Positions 1 through 7,090 of a DNA stretch of 64,000 bases are shown here, piece by piece (the stretch's first letter is position 1; each line of letters begins with the position of its first letter). The DNA is taken from contig NZ_AKKA01000033.1 of assembly GCF_000282035.1 (NCBI RefSeq), positions 29,733 through 93,732 on the forward strand, read 5' to 3'. The translations under genes were made by a program, and so were the position numbers. The DNA is from Rhizobium sp. CF122 (GTDB taxonomy: Bacteria > Pseudomonadota > Alphaproteobacteria > Rhizobiales > Rhizobiaceae). Below the pieces are notes generated by a model that saw only the letters and a program-made list of their open reading frames with translations, was not told the DNA's origin and made no database searches.

Positions 1-423
1 CTCGCCGAGGCCGGTGGCTTCCACCAGTGGCGCGCCGGGAACCGCCTCAACCAGATTGCGTCCGGCCGGCGTCAGGCTCAGTCGCACCTGCCGCTCGTCA
101 GCGGGATCGCGTTTGCGTTGGATATAGCCCAGGGACTCAAGTTTCTTAAGCATCGGCGTCAGCGTGTTTGATTCCAGGAAGAGCTTTTCGCCGAGCGTTC
201 CCACGGTCTGGTCGTCCTTCTCGGAGAGGGCGACCATTGCGATATACTGGGTGTAGGTCAGATTCAGCTTGTCCAGGATCGGCTTGTATGCGCGGCCGAA
301 GGCCAGATTTGCCGAGTAGACCGCGAAGCATAAAAAGTTGGAGAGCTTGTTGCTCTTGCTGTCGCTCTCGCCGGAAGAGGGCGCTCCTGTCTCCAGGTTC
401 TTGGCGGTTTTGGATGCGGACAT
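1..423 (-). CDS. ohrR: OhrR, MarR-family organic peroxide sensor (3' end cut by window edge)
   Basis: The visible 141 residues include the OhrR-type segment LCFAVYSANLAFGRAY, whose cysteine (about residue 32) matches the peroxide-sensing Cys of the family. A winged helix follows (LGEKLFLESNTLTPMLKKLE, then RDPADERQVRLSLT). OhrR homodimers repress ohr until an organic hydroperoxide oxidises that cysteine. The gene is divergent from ohr, and the 149-bp gap holds repeated operator-like sequences. The start is the ATG complementary to 421-423. The stop lies beyond base 1, and only a few C-terminal residues should be missing, because the family is about 150 aa long. Confidence 0.9.
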   Translation of the reverse strand, partial: MSASKTAKNLETGAPSSGESDSKSNKLSNFLCFAVYSANLAFGRAYKPILDKLNLTYTQYIAMVALSEKDDQTVGTLGEKLFLESNTLTPMLKKLESLGYIQRKRDPADERQVRLSLTPAGRNLVEAVPGAPLVEATGLGE

Positions 424-463
424 GGGAGATCCTATTCGGTTGTTCGTCCTGCTTTTTATATAA

Positions 464-550
464 ATCGCATCCGATTAAATCGCAATGGTATTGACAATGC
501 ATTTTCATCGGCCTATTTAGATCGCATCCGATTAAAGCGGATACGATTAA
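464..550. promoter_or_regulatory. Three candidate OhrR operators
   Basis: An identical 16-mer beginning ATCGCATCCG occurs at 464-479 and 521-536. A degenerate copy lies in inverse orientation at about 537-550. The core is a dyad AATCG-N4-CGATT; the second copy starts with G instead of A. The first site lies between ohrR and the ohr -35 element, and the other two follow the ohr -10 directly, where bound repressor would block RNA polymerase. Assignment to OhrR is inferred from position. The repeats themselves are plain in the sequence. Confidence 0.6.
491..519 (+). promoter_or_regulatory. Probable sigma-70 promoter of ohr
   Basis: A perfect -35 TTGACA (491-496) is followed, after a 17-nt spacer, by TATTTA (514-519). 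The expected transcription start falls inside the second operator repeat (521-536), about 50 nt before the ohr ATG. This geometry fits simple repression of ohr. Confidence 0.6.
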
Positions 551-572
551 CAAACCCAGAAAGGATTTTACC

Positions 573-968
573 ATGACCGAGAAACTCCTCTTTACCGGCA
601 AGACCCGCAACAAGGGCGGTCGCAATGGTTTCACACGCAGCAGTGATGGCGAGCTTGACCTTCAGTTGTCGCAGCCGCACCCGGCGGCCGAACGCCTCTT
701 CGGCGCTGCATGGTCGGCTTGCTTCATTGGTGCCATTGAGGTCGCTGCGGCGCAAAGAAAGATCAAGCTGCCCGTTGAGCCCGAGATCGACACGGAAATC
801 GATCTGAACGCCGACGGTGGTTCCTACTTCCTGCGCGCACGCCTGAACGTCAGCGTGCCGGGCATTGAGCGTGATGTCGCCGAGGAACTCATCCACGCAG
901 CGCATGAGATCTGCCCGTATTCCAAGGCAACGCGCGGCAACATCGACGTGGCGCTCAACCTCGTTTGA
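573..968 (+). CDS. ohr: Ohr organic hydroperoxide resistance protein (OsmC/Ohr family)
   Basis: A 131-aa protein of normal Ohr length. The two catalytic cysteines are visible: Cys50 in WSACFIGAI and Cys114 in HEICPYSKATRGN. Ohr dimers reduce fatty-acid and other organic hydroperoxides to alcohols through this thiol pair, recycled by lipoylated proteins. The start is supported by AAAGGA about 8 nt upstream. It is divergent from ohrR, with promoter and operator repeats between them, the classical peroxide-inducible arrangement. Confidence 0.95.
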   Translation: MTEKLLFTGKTRNKGGRNGFTRSSDGELDLQLSQPHPAAERLFGAAWSACFIGAIEVAAAQRKIKLPVEPEIDTEIDLNADGGSYFLRARLNVSVPGIERDVAEELIHAAHEICPYSKATRGNIDVALNLV

Positions 969-1096
969 AGGGATGAGAACGCTCTCGGCGAGAACCAATC
1001 CAAAGGTATCGCCAACACCATCACGCAACGGGATGCGCGCCGCCTTCAGTGAAATCGTGCCCGCATCCCGAGCAACCTCAAGCACAGGAGGATATC

Positions 1097-2386
1097 ATGA
1101 CAGCTCCAGTATCATCGATCACACGGCGTAGCCTGCTTGGATGCGCGGCGGTTGCCGGCGTCGTCAGTCTCCTGCCGGTATCATTCGCTATAGCGGCTGA
1201 CAACGGCAATGCAATCCACCCCTTCCGATGCAAAGCCTCCGATCAGCAGCTCGCCGATCTGCGCCAGCGGATCAACGCAACCCGATGGCCGGAGCCGGAA
1301 ACGGTGACCGACAGTTCGCAAGGTGTACAGTATGCGACGACCCGGAAACTCGCTCGCTACTGGGCAAACGAATATGATTGGCGCAAGGTCGAAGCCCGGC
1401 TGAATGCTCTGCCGCAGTTTACGACGACGATCGACGGGGTGGACATCCACTTCATTCACGTTCGCTCGAAGCACAAGGATGCGCTGCCTCTCATCGTCAC
1501 ACACGGATGGCCGGGCTCTGTCATCGAGCAGTTGAAGATCATCGAGCCGCTGACGAACCCGACGGCGCACGGCGGCACGGCGTCGGATGCCTTCGATCTG
1601 GTTATCCCGTCGATGCCCGGTTACGGCTTTTCCGGTAAACCAACCACGACCGGCTGGGACCCGATCCGCATTGCGCACGCCTGGATCGAATTGATGAAGC
1701 GGCTTGGCTACACCAGATACGTGGCGCAGGGCGGCGATTGGGGCGATGCGGTAACCGAGCAGATGGCTCTGATCGCTCCTCCGGAATTGATCGGCATTCA
1801 TGTCAACATGCCGGCGACTGTTCCAGCCGATATCGCCGTGGCGCTTCAACCCGGCGGCACGCCACCGAAAGGCCTCTCGCCCGAAGAACAGCATGCCTAT
1901 GATCAACTGGACGATTTCTACAAGCACGGGCTTGGCTATGCGATCGAAATGGCGAACCGTCCGCAGACGCTCTATGGGATCGCGGACTCGCCGGTCGGTC
2001 TGGCAGCATGGATGATCGACCACGATATCCGCAGCTACGAGATGATCGCACGCGTCTTCGATGGAAAGGCCGAAGGCCTGACGCGGGACGATATCCTGGA
2101 CAACATTACACTCTACTGGCTGACGAACACAGCCGTCTCGTCGGCGCGGCTCTACTGGGAAAACAAGCTGGCGTTCTTTGCCGTCAAGAATGTCACCATT
2201 CCGGTCGCTGTTAGCGTTTTTCCGGATGAGATCTATGCGGCTCCGCGCAGCTGGACGGAACGCGCCTATCCGAAGCTCATCCACTACAACAAGCTCGACA
2301 AGGGCGGGCACTTTGCTGCCTGGGAGCAGCCGAAGGGCTTCGCTTCGGAGCTCAGAGCGGCCTTCCGCTCGCTGCGGTCGGCGTAG
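1097..2386 (+). CDS. Tat-exported epoxide-hydrolase-like alpha/beta hydrolase
   Basis: A 429-aa protein. The reading frame is open to 1049, but ATG 1097 has an excellent Shine-Dalgarno (AGGAGG, 1086-1091) and starts directly at a twin-arginine signal (ITRRSLLG plus a hydrophobic stretch, about residues 8-33). After it comes an epoxide-hydrolase N-terminal lid domain (HPFRCKASDQQLADLRQRI), then the alpha/beta core. The core shows HGWPGS (oxyanion hole), GGDWGD (nucleophilic Asp) and a C-terminal KGGHFAAWEQP carrying the His of the triad. Substrate is unknown; hydrolysis of epoxides in the periplasm is inferred from family. It follows ohr by 128 bp, so it may share peroxide-stress expression. 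Confidence 0.85.
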   Translation: MTAPVSSITRRSLLGCAAVAGVVSLLPVSFAIAADNGNAIHPFRCKASDQQLADLRQRINATRWPEPETVTDSSQGVQYATTRKLARYWANEYDWRKVEARLNALPQFTTTIDGVDIHFIHVRSKHKDALPLIVTHGWPGSVIEQLKIIEPLTNPTAHGGTASDAFDLVIPSMPGYGFSGKPTTTGWDPIRIAHAWIELMKRLGYTRYVAQGGDWGDAVTEQMALIAPPELIGIHVNMPATVPADIAVALQPGGTPPKGLSPEEQHAYDQLDDFYKHGLGYAIEMANRPQTLYGIADSPVGLAAWMIDHDIRSYEMIARVFDGKAEGLTRDDILDNITLYWLTNTAVSSARLYWENKLAFFAVKNVTIPVAVSVFPDEIYAAPRSWTERAYPKLIHYNKLDKGGHFAAWEQPKGFASELRAAFRSLRSA

Positions 2387-2396
2387 GGGCGGTTAG

Positions 2397-2424
2397 GACG
2401 GCGCTTCAGCGGCGCCGTCTCTTT
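2397..2424 (+). terminator. Rho-independent-like terminator after the hydrolase
   Basis: The 8-bp stem GACGGCGC (2397-2404) / GCGCCGTC (2412-2419) has a 7-nt loop and is followed by TCTTT. It starts about 10 bp after the hydrolase stop. Confidence 0.5.
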
Positions 2425-2486
2425 GGTGACGGTAATCTGCGCGAAGAAGGTCTCGGGAAACCGCCGGGATCGAAGGAGAACCAGGA

Positions 2487-2969
2487 ATGCGTGACGTCGT
2501 CGAATTGCAGTTCGATCTTACCCCTCCCACTCGGGAACAGATGGAGCAGCTGGTGGCGGACCTCAGCGAAGAGGATCGCCATCTGCTTTTGGAGCATGGT
2601 GAGGAGGCGCCATTCTGTGGCGTGTTCCTCCACGAGCGACGCGAGGGGTTCTTTACCTGCCGGCTCTGCGGCCTTCCGCTGTTCAAGGCCGTTGCGAAAT
2701 TCGAAAGCGGTACAGGCTGGCCGAGCTTCACGGCCCCGGCAGCCGACAATCACCTGCGGCGCGTTCGTGATACCCGCTACCGCATGCTCAGGACGGAAAT
2801 TGTTTGCGCGCGTTGCGACGCGCATCAGGGGCACGTCTTTCCCGACGGCCCGCCTCCGACAGGCGAGCGCTTCTGCATAAACTCAGGGTCGCTCGAATTC
2901 ACCCCGAAAGGGCAGCCGCTTCCTGACAAGCTTGGTCGCGGTGGCCCGGAAGGAGCGCCAGCACGATAG
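2487..2969 (+). CDS. msrB: Peptide-methionine (R)-S-oxide reductase MsrB
   Basis: A 160-aa cytoplasmic MsrB (no signal peptide). Zinc ligands form two CxxC pairs: Cys58/Cys61 (CRLC) and Cys107/Cys110 (CARC). The catalytic Cys130 sits in GERFCINS. FESGTGWPSF and HQGHVFPDG are further MsrB signatures. It reduces the R epimer of methionine sulfoxide, complementing the MsrA encoded 15 kb downstream. The usual thioredoxin-linked resolving Cys position is not obvious. Start ATG 2487 has AGGAG-like sequence upstream. Other genes here (ohr, hydrolase) also fit oxidative damage repair. Confidence 0.93.
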   Translation: MRDVVELQFDLTPPTREQMEQLVADLSEEDRHLLLEHGEEAPFCGVFLHERREGFFTCRLCGLPLFKAVAKFESGTGWPSFTAPAADNHLRRVRDTRYRMLRTEIVCARCDAHQGHVFPDGPPPTGERFCINSGSLEFTPKGQPLPDKLGRGGPEGAPAR

Positions 2970-2978
2970 ATGCTCGCC

Positions 2979-3030
2979 GCCGGAGCAATCGTCGCCGTCG
3001 ACGGCGATTGCTCCGGCCCACAGGCAGTTT
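2979..3030 (+). terminator. Strong stem-loop terminator after msrB
   Basis: A perfect 13-bp stem, GCCGGAGCAATCG (2979-2991) with CGATTGCTCCGGC (3005-3017), encloses a loop that is itself the palindrome CCGTCGACGG (2995-3004). A TTTT tract follows at 3027-3030, a little distant from the stem. Confidence 0.6.
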
Positions 3031-3190
3031 TAACCGATCATCAACGCTGATGGGCGACTTCCCCGTGATTTGTCGCAAATGGGGTGCGGCCCAGTCTGTA
3101 GATGATTGCGCAATGCACAGGTCCGTCTATTTTGGCCGCATCATCTCGGCGCTTGTGGCAACACTTTGCGCACAACCGGGGCAGGGGATC

Positions 3191-3535
3191 ATGAAAGCGG
3201 CCTTCCATACGACCTTGGGGATCGTAGTCCTTCTACCAGCAGCGGCCTTGGGTCAGTCAGGCGGTTGGCAACCCAATGGCAGTGGTATGAGCACCTGGCA
3301 TGTGTCGCCATCGGAAGGCACCTGCAACGTCAGTCAGGCGCAGAACCGGGCCCGCCGCGCTGGCATCTACCGCACCGACCTTGTCTATCGCGACGAGAAC
3401 GTTCTGACGCTGAGAGGACTGACCGAATGGGGCGATCGCCGGGAGATCACCTTTGCCAACATCCGAGGATGTCCTGAGGTCGGGTTTCAAGATATGCAGC
3501 AGAGCCAACCCGGACGAGCGCCCACCAATCGATGA
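3191..3535 (+). CDS. Small exported protein of unknown function
   Basis: A 114-aa protein not matched to a named family. ATG 3191 follows GCAGGGG and gives a clean signal peptide (about residues 1-21, LLPAAALG-QSGG). The frame is open further upstream (3008), but those starts lack a signal or ribosome site. The mature part is about 90 aa, with two cysteines (GTCNVS and RGCPEV) that could form a disulfide, and the basic stretch QAQNRARRAGIYRTD. It ends just before the cobalamin riboswitch and is probably not co-regulated with it. Confidence 0.6.
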   Translation: MKAAFHTTLGIVVLLPAAALGQSGGWQPNGSGMSTWHVSPSEGTCNVSQAQNRARRAGIYRTDLVYRDENVLTLRGLTEWGDRREITFANIRGCPEVGFQDMQQSQPGRAPTNR

Positions 3536-3536
3536 C

Positions 3537-3565
3537 TTGACGTCGCACGGCTCGCCGGCGTAACT
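3537..3565 (+). promoter_or_regulatory. Possible promoter of the riboswitch-btuFCD transcript
   Basis: CTTGACG (TTGACG at 3537-3542), a good rhizobial -35 match, is followed by a 17-nt spacer and a weak -10 GTAACT (3560-3565). It overlaps the stop codon of the preceding gene and lies just before the riboswitch. It is tentative because the -10 is poor. Confidence 0.3.
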
Positions 3566-3570
3566 GAGCG

Positions 3571-3770
3571 CGATGGTTCCCCAAGGACGACTCTAAGGGG
3601 ATTAATAGGGAACACGGTGAGGACGACCCAAGAGGGACCAAAACCGTGGCTGCCCCCGCAACTGTAGGCGGATTGTCGCTCATCCGAGGTCGTTTAGGAC
3701 CATGTCACTGCGAACCAATCGCGGGAAGGCAGATGAAGGCATATATCCGTGAGCCAGGAGACCTGCCGTC
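3571..3770 (+). ncRNA. Cobalamin (B12) riboswitch
   Basis: Conserved class elements occur in the right order: GGGAACACGGTG (3608-3619), GTGGCTGCCCCCGCAACTGTA region (about 3646-3665), CACTG (3706-3710), GGGAAGGC (3723-3730) and the closing GAGCCAGGAGACCTGCC (3751-3767). This aptamer binds adenosyl- or related cobalamin and turns off the downstream gene when B12 is plentiful. A short hairpin CCGGGC/GCCCGG (3788-3805) follows and may be part of the expression platform. No classical terminator with a U-tract is visible, so translational or Rho-dependent control is more likely. It precedes a BtuFCD-type importer, which fixes the likely substrate. Confidence 0.95.
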
Positions 3771-3817
3771 AATCACGATCCAATCACCCGGGCGGGGATG
3801 CCCGGAAAGGAACAGCC

Positions 3818-3883
3818 ATGATTGACCTGAGCCTTCGCCGATATAGAGCACACATCCGTCTCGATTGGGTTTTCCGTCGCTAG
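3818..3883 (+). CDS. Candidate 21-aa leader ORF between riboswitch and btuF
   Basis: ATG 3818 is preceded by AAAGGAAC and opens a 22-codon frame ending in TAG at 3881-3883. The peptide is arginine-rich (LRRYRAHIRLDWVFRR). It sits 48 nt after the riboswitch aptamer and 80 nt before the transporter gene. It may be a leader peptide coupled to riboswitch control, or a chance frame. There is no homology evidence. Confidence 0.3.
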   Translation: MIDLSLRRYRAHIRLDWVFRR

Positions 3884-3963
3884 CGTTAGCCCGGCGTGCC
3901 GTCATTCCTAGCGGTTGCGCCGGCAATAAACGCTGGCCCCTTTCCTCCTAATCGAGATTGCCT

Positions 3964-4980
3964 ATGTGTAAATTTCTTGCAGCCATTGCGCTTGCCTTCG
4001 GCTTTGCTGGCTTGGCAGCGCCAAGTCTTGCCGCCACCCAGTATCCATTGACCATCAACAATTGCGGCCGCGAGGTCGTCTTCAATAAGGCGCCGGCCAA
4101 CATCGTATCGATCGGTCAGGGCATGACCGAAGTTCTTTTCTCGCTCGGGCTGGCGGACAGGATTGCCGGAACGGCAGTCTGGGTCGGCCCGGTTTTGCCG
4201 CAATATGCCGAAGTCAACGCGAGGATCAAACGGCTTGCCGACAACGATCCGAGCTTTGAAACCGTCGTCGGTCAGGAACCGGATCTGGTCGCCGCCGAGT
4301 TTGAGTGGCACGTCGGTCAGCAAGGGTCCGTCGGCAAGCGGGAGCAATTCGCCGAACTCGGCATCAATACCTACATCGCGCCGGCGGATTGCGTCGCCAA
4401 GGTCAATGCCGACAGCGGCGACGGCGTTCGCAAGGAACTGTTCACGATGGGCCTGATCTATCGGGAGATCGCTGAGTTGGCCGAAATCTTCGACATCACG
4501 GACCGCGGCGATGCGCTCGTCGCCGAGCTGCAGCAACGCGAAGCGCGGGCCGTCGCATCGGTTGCCGGTGCCGCTGCAAAGAACCTCCCGGTCGTCTTCT
4601 GGTTCTCCAGCAAGGAAATCAACGGCGATGCATTCATCGCCGGAAAGAACAGCGCCCCGGCCTATATCCTGAAGATGCTCGGTGCGAAGAATGTGGTCGC
4701 GACAGACGAGGAGTGGCCGCTCGTCGGCTGGGAGACGATTGCAGAGGCCAATCCGGCTGTGATCGTCGTAGCGACGATGGACCGGCGCCGCTATGCGGCG
4801 GATGACCCCACGGTAAAGCTCAACTTTCTGGCAAAGGACCCGGTCACGAGCCAACTCGATGCCGTCAGGAATAAGCGCTTCGTCATGATGGATGCCCAAT
4901 CGATGAACCCGACGATTCGGACGATCGACGGGATCGAGATACTGGCGAAGGGCATCAATTCCTTCGGTCTGGCGCAGTGA
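3964..4980 (+). CDS. Periplasmic binding protein of a cobalamin-type ABC importer
   Basis: A 338-aa protein with a Sec signal peptide (MCKFLAAIALAFGFAGLAAPSLA). The mature part begins with the BtuF/FepB-type segment YPLTINNCGREVVFNKAP followed by NIVSIGQGMTEVLFSLGL, a typical class III substrate-binding fold. An in-frame TTG at 3958 is a weaker start. Fold family alone cannot separate iron-siderophore from corrinoid binding, but the upstream cobalamin riboswitch makes cobalamin or a corrinoid precursor the best guess. Its stop overlaps the start of the permease gene by 4 nt, indicating translational coupling. Confidence 0.85.
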   Translation: MCKFLAAIALAFGFAGLAAPSLAATQYPLTINNCGREVVFNKAPANIVSIGQGMTEVLFSLGLADRIAGTAVWVGPVLPQYAEVNARIKRLADNDPSFETVVGQEPDLVAAEFEWHVGQQGSVGKREQFAELGINTYIAPADCVAKVNADSGDGVRKELFTMGLIYREIAELAEIFDITDRGDALVAELQQREARAVASVAGAAAKNLPVVFWFSSKEINGDAFIAGKNSAPAYILKMLGAKNVVATDEEWPLVGWETIAEANPAVIVVATMDRRRYAADDPTVKLNFLAKDPVTSQLDAVRNKRFVMMDAQSMNPTIRTIDGIEILAKGINSFGLAQ

Positions 4981-6017
4981 GCGGCGCCATTTTCAGGCAG
5001 TCGGTATGGTGGGCGCATGGTGCGCTCGCCATTGCTGCATTCTCCCTGCTCGCTCTGATGATCGGTCTCGCCGTTTCGATCGGGGAGATATCGATCCCGC
5101 TGGCGACGACCGCGAAAGCGGTGTCGAACCGCCTCCTCGGTACGACTTTCGAGCTTAGCCGCATCCATCAAGGCATCATCTGGGACTATAGATTGAGCCG
5201 AGCGTTGGTGGCCGCAAGTGCCGGGGCGTCGCTCGCGCTCAGCGGCGCGGTTCTGCAGGCGTTGCTGCGAAACCCGTTGGCCGAACCCTACGTGCTCGGC
5301 GTTTCCGCAGGAGCCTCGACCGGCGCGGTTGGCGTGATGCTGCTCGGCTTCGGCTATGGTGTTCTCAGTCTGTCCAGCGGCGCCTTTATCGGCGCCGTGA
5401 TCGCATTCCTGCTCGTTGCCTTTCTTGCGGCAGGCGCCGGAGGCACTAGCGAGCGCATTATTCTTTGCGGCGTCGCCGGATCGCAGCTCTTCAATGCGGC
5501 CACCTCCTATATCGTCACGACCTCGGCAAATGCCGAGCAGGCGAGGGGCGTCATGTTCTGGTTGCTTGGCTCGCTGAGCGGTATCCGCTGGCCTGACGTC
5601 TATCTGGCCGTGCCGGTGACGGTGCTCGGCTTCGTCGTTTCGCTGTTCCATGTGCGGGCGCTGGATGCCTTCGTCTTCGGAACGGACGCGGCGGCATCGT
5701 TGGGTATTGCGGTCAGGCGTGTGCAGGTGGTGCTTCTTGGAACAACGGCGCTGATGACGGCAACCGTGGTCAGCATGGTTGGCGCAATCGGTTTTGTCGG
5801 ACTGGTCATCCCGCACGCCGCGAGGTTCCTTGTCGGGCCCACGCATGATCGCCTGCTTCCGGCGACTGTGCTCGGCGGCGCGATCTTCATGGTCGGCGCC
5901 GATATCATCTCGCGGATCATCATCCCGCAACAAGTCTTGCCAATCGGGGTCGTCACGGCCTTGTTCGGCGCGCCTGCCTTTGCGGTCATCCTGTATCGCG
6001 CTCGGAGGACGGCATGA
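4977..6017 (+). CDS. FecCD/BtuC-family ABC permease
   Basis: A 346-aa membrane protein with about ten hydrophobic helices. Family signatures include DYRLSRALVAASAGASLALSGA near residue 70, RNPLAEPYVLGVSAGAS, and GFVGLVIPHAARFLVGPTHD in the C-terminal half, which contacts the ATPase. It forms the homodimeric channel for corrinoid import. The GTG start lies in the stop of the binding-protein gene (GTGA), and the 3' end overlaps the ATPase start by 4 nt (ATGA). All three genes should therefore be translated as a unit under the riboswitch. Confidence 0.9.
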   Translation: MSGAIFRQSVWWAHGALAIAAFSLLALMIGLAVSIGEISIPLATTAKAVSNRLLGTTFELSRIHQGIIWDYRLSRALVAASAGASLALSGAVLQALLRNPLAEPYVLGVSAGASTGAVGVMLLGFGYGVLSLSSGAFIGAVIAFLLVAFLAAGAGGTSERIILCGVAGSQLFNAATSYIVTTSANAEQARGVMFWLLGSLSGIRWPDVYLAVPVTVLGFVVSLFHVRALDAFVFGTDAAASLGIAVRRVQVVLLGTTALMTATVVSMVGAIGFVGLVIPHAARFLVGPTHDRLLPATVLGGAIFMVGADIISRIIIPQQVLPIGVVTALFGAPAFAVILYRARRTA

Positions 6018-6778
6018 GCATCAGCCTCGACAATGTGAGCTTTACAGCAGGCAACTCCCTGATCGTCAACGGCGTCAGCCTGACGGTGCAGACAGGAACG
6101 GTTCTCGGGCTGCTCGGGCCAAACGGATCCGGCAAGTCGAGTCTGTTGCGGCTGATCTGCCGGTTGCGGAAGGTGCGCAGCGGCATTGTTCGTTTGGGCG
6201 AGAGCGACGTTTCGACTATGGCGCGGAGCGATCTCGCGCGCCGTGTTGCTTTCGTCGAGCAGCAGGCGACAACCGAGACGCAGTTGACCGCAAAGGATGT
6301 TGTGCGCCTCGGGCGTACGCCTCATCGCAGTCTCCTGTCTCCCTTGGGTGCAAAGGATGATGCTGCCGTGGATGAGGCGCTCTCGCGCGTCGGCATGGAA
6401 GGCCGAGCGAGGCAACTTTGGCAGACGCTCTCCGGCGGCGAGCGCCAGCGTGTCCATATCGCGCGTGCCCTTGCGCAGAGCCCGACCGAACTACTCCTTG
6501 ATGAGCCTACGAACCACCTGGACATCCAGCATCAGCTCGAGATCCTGGGCCTGATTTCCAGGCTCGGCGTCACCTGCATCATCGCCCTGCACGATCTCAA
6601 TCTGGCCGCCATGTTCTGCGATCAGCTGGCTGTGCTCCAGCGGGGTAAAATCGTTGCGACGGGGACGCCGCAGCACGTGCTGACGCGGGATCTGATCGGC
6701 GACGTGTTCGGCGTGCAGGCGCATGTCGAGACGTCCTCGATCCATGGGCGGTGCAACATTCAATACATTATCGCCTGA
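6014..6778 (+). CDS. BtuD/FecE-family ABC transporter ATPase
   Basis: A 254-aa ATP-binding subunit. Visible are Walker A GPNGSGKS (about residue 37), the ABC signature LSGGERQR, Walker B LLLDEPTNHLD and the switch His in IALHDLNLA. It energises the permease encoded just upstream, with an ATGA overlap. Length and motifs are standard for B12 or siderophore importers. It is the last gene of the riboswitch-controlled operon. Confidence 0.92.
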   Translation: MSISLDNVSFTAGNSLIVNGVSLTVQTGTVLGLLGPNGSGKSSLLRLICRLRKVRSGIVRLGESDVSTMARSDLARRVAFVEQQATTETQLTAKDVVRLGRTPHRSLLSPLGAKDDAAVDEALSRVGMEGRARQLWQTLSGGERQRVHIARALAQSPTELLLDEPTNHLDIQHQLEILGLISRLGVTCIIALHDLNLAAMFCDQLAVLQRGKIVATGTPQHVLTRDLIGDVFGVQAHVETSSIHGRCNIQYIIA

Positions 6779-7090
6779 CGATGCTGCTGTTGGGCCCAAG
6801 CATAGCGGGCCGGACGAACTACCGAGGTACGGTGCCCTTCGGGCCTGTTGCTCATCGACAAATACCTCACCAAGAACTGGCACGACCATCCGTGGCGCTG
6901 TCAAGAAACGGCGTATGCTACCGTAAAATACGTTGGGTGCTCCGCCCAATGCGCTTATGCTGCATCTGCTAACAAAACATGTGTCTGACGGCGCGAGCTG
7001 TCCATTCACAGAGCGGACGCAGACCGAGAATACTATCCAGGGCATAGGATTTTGATCCCTCGCAGAGAGGGTGGATGAGGGAGCTTTGGC
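6779..7090. other. Intergenic region, btuD-like to DUF3141 gene
   Basis: There is no convincing gene in these 312 bp. A small inverted repeat CCCTC-GCAGA-GAGGG lies at about 7054-7068, shortly before the next ATG. A TTGAT half-site resembling half an FNR/FixK box is at about 7049, but no matching ATCAA half is present. A promoter for the following operon must lie here, but no clear -35/-10 pair is visible. Confidence 0.4.

Noticed and set aside
4791..5933. 380-aa minus-strand frame opposite the cobalamin permease
   Set aside because: Arg/Glu/His-rich translation typical of antisense frames in GC-rich membrane-protein genes.
7040..7065. FNR/FixK box before the DUF3141 operon
   Set aside because: Only a TTGAT half-site is present; the matching ATCAA half is absent at the required spacing.
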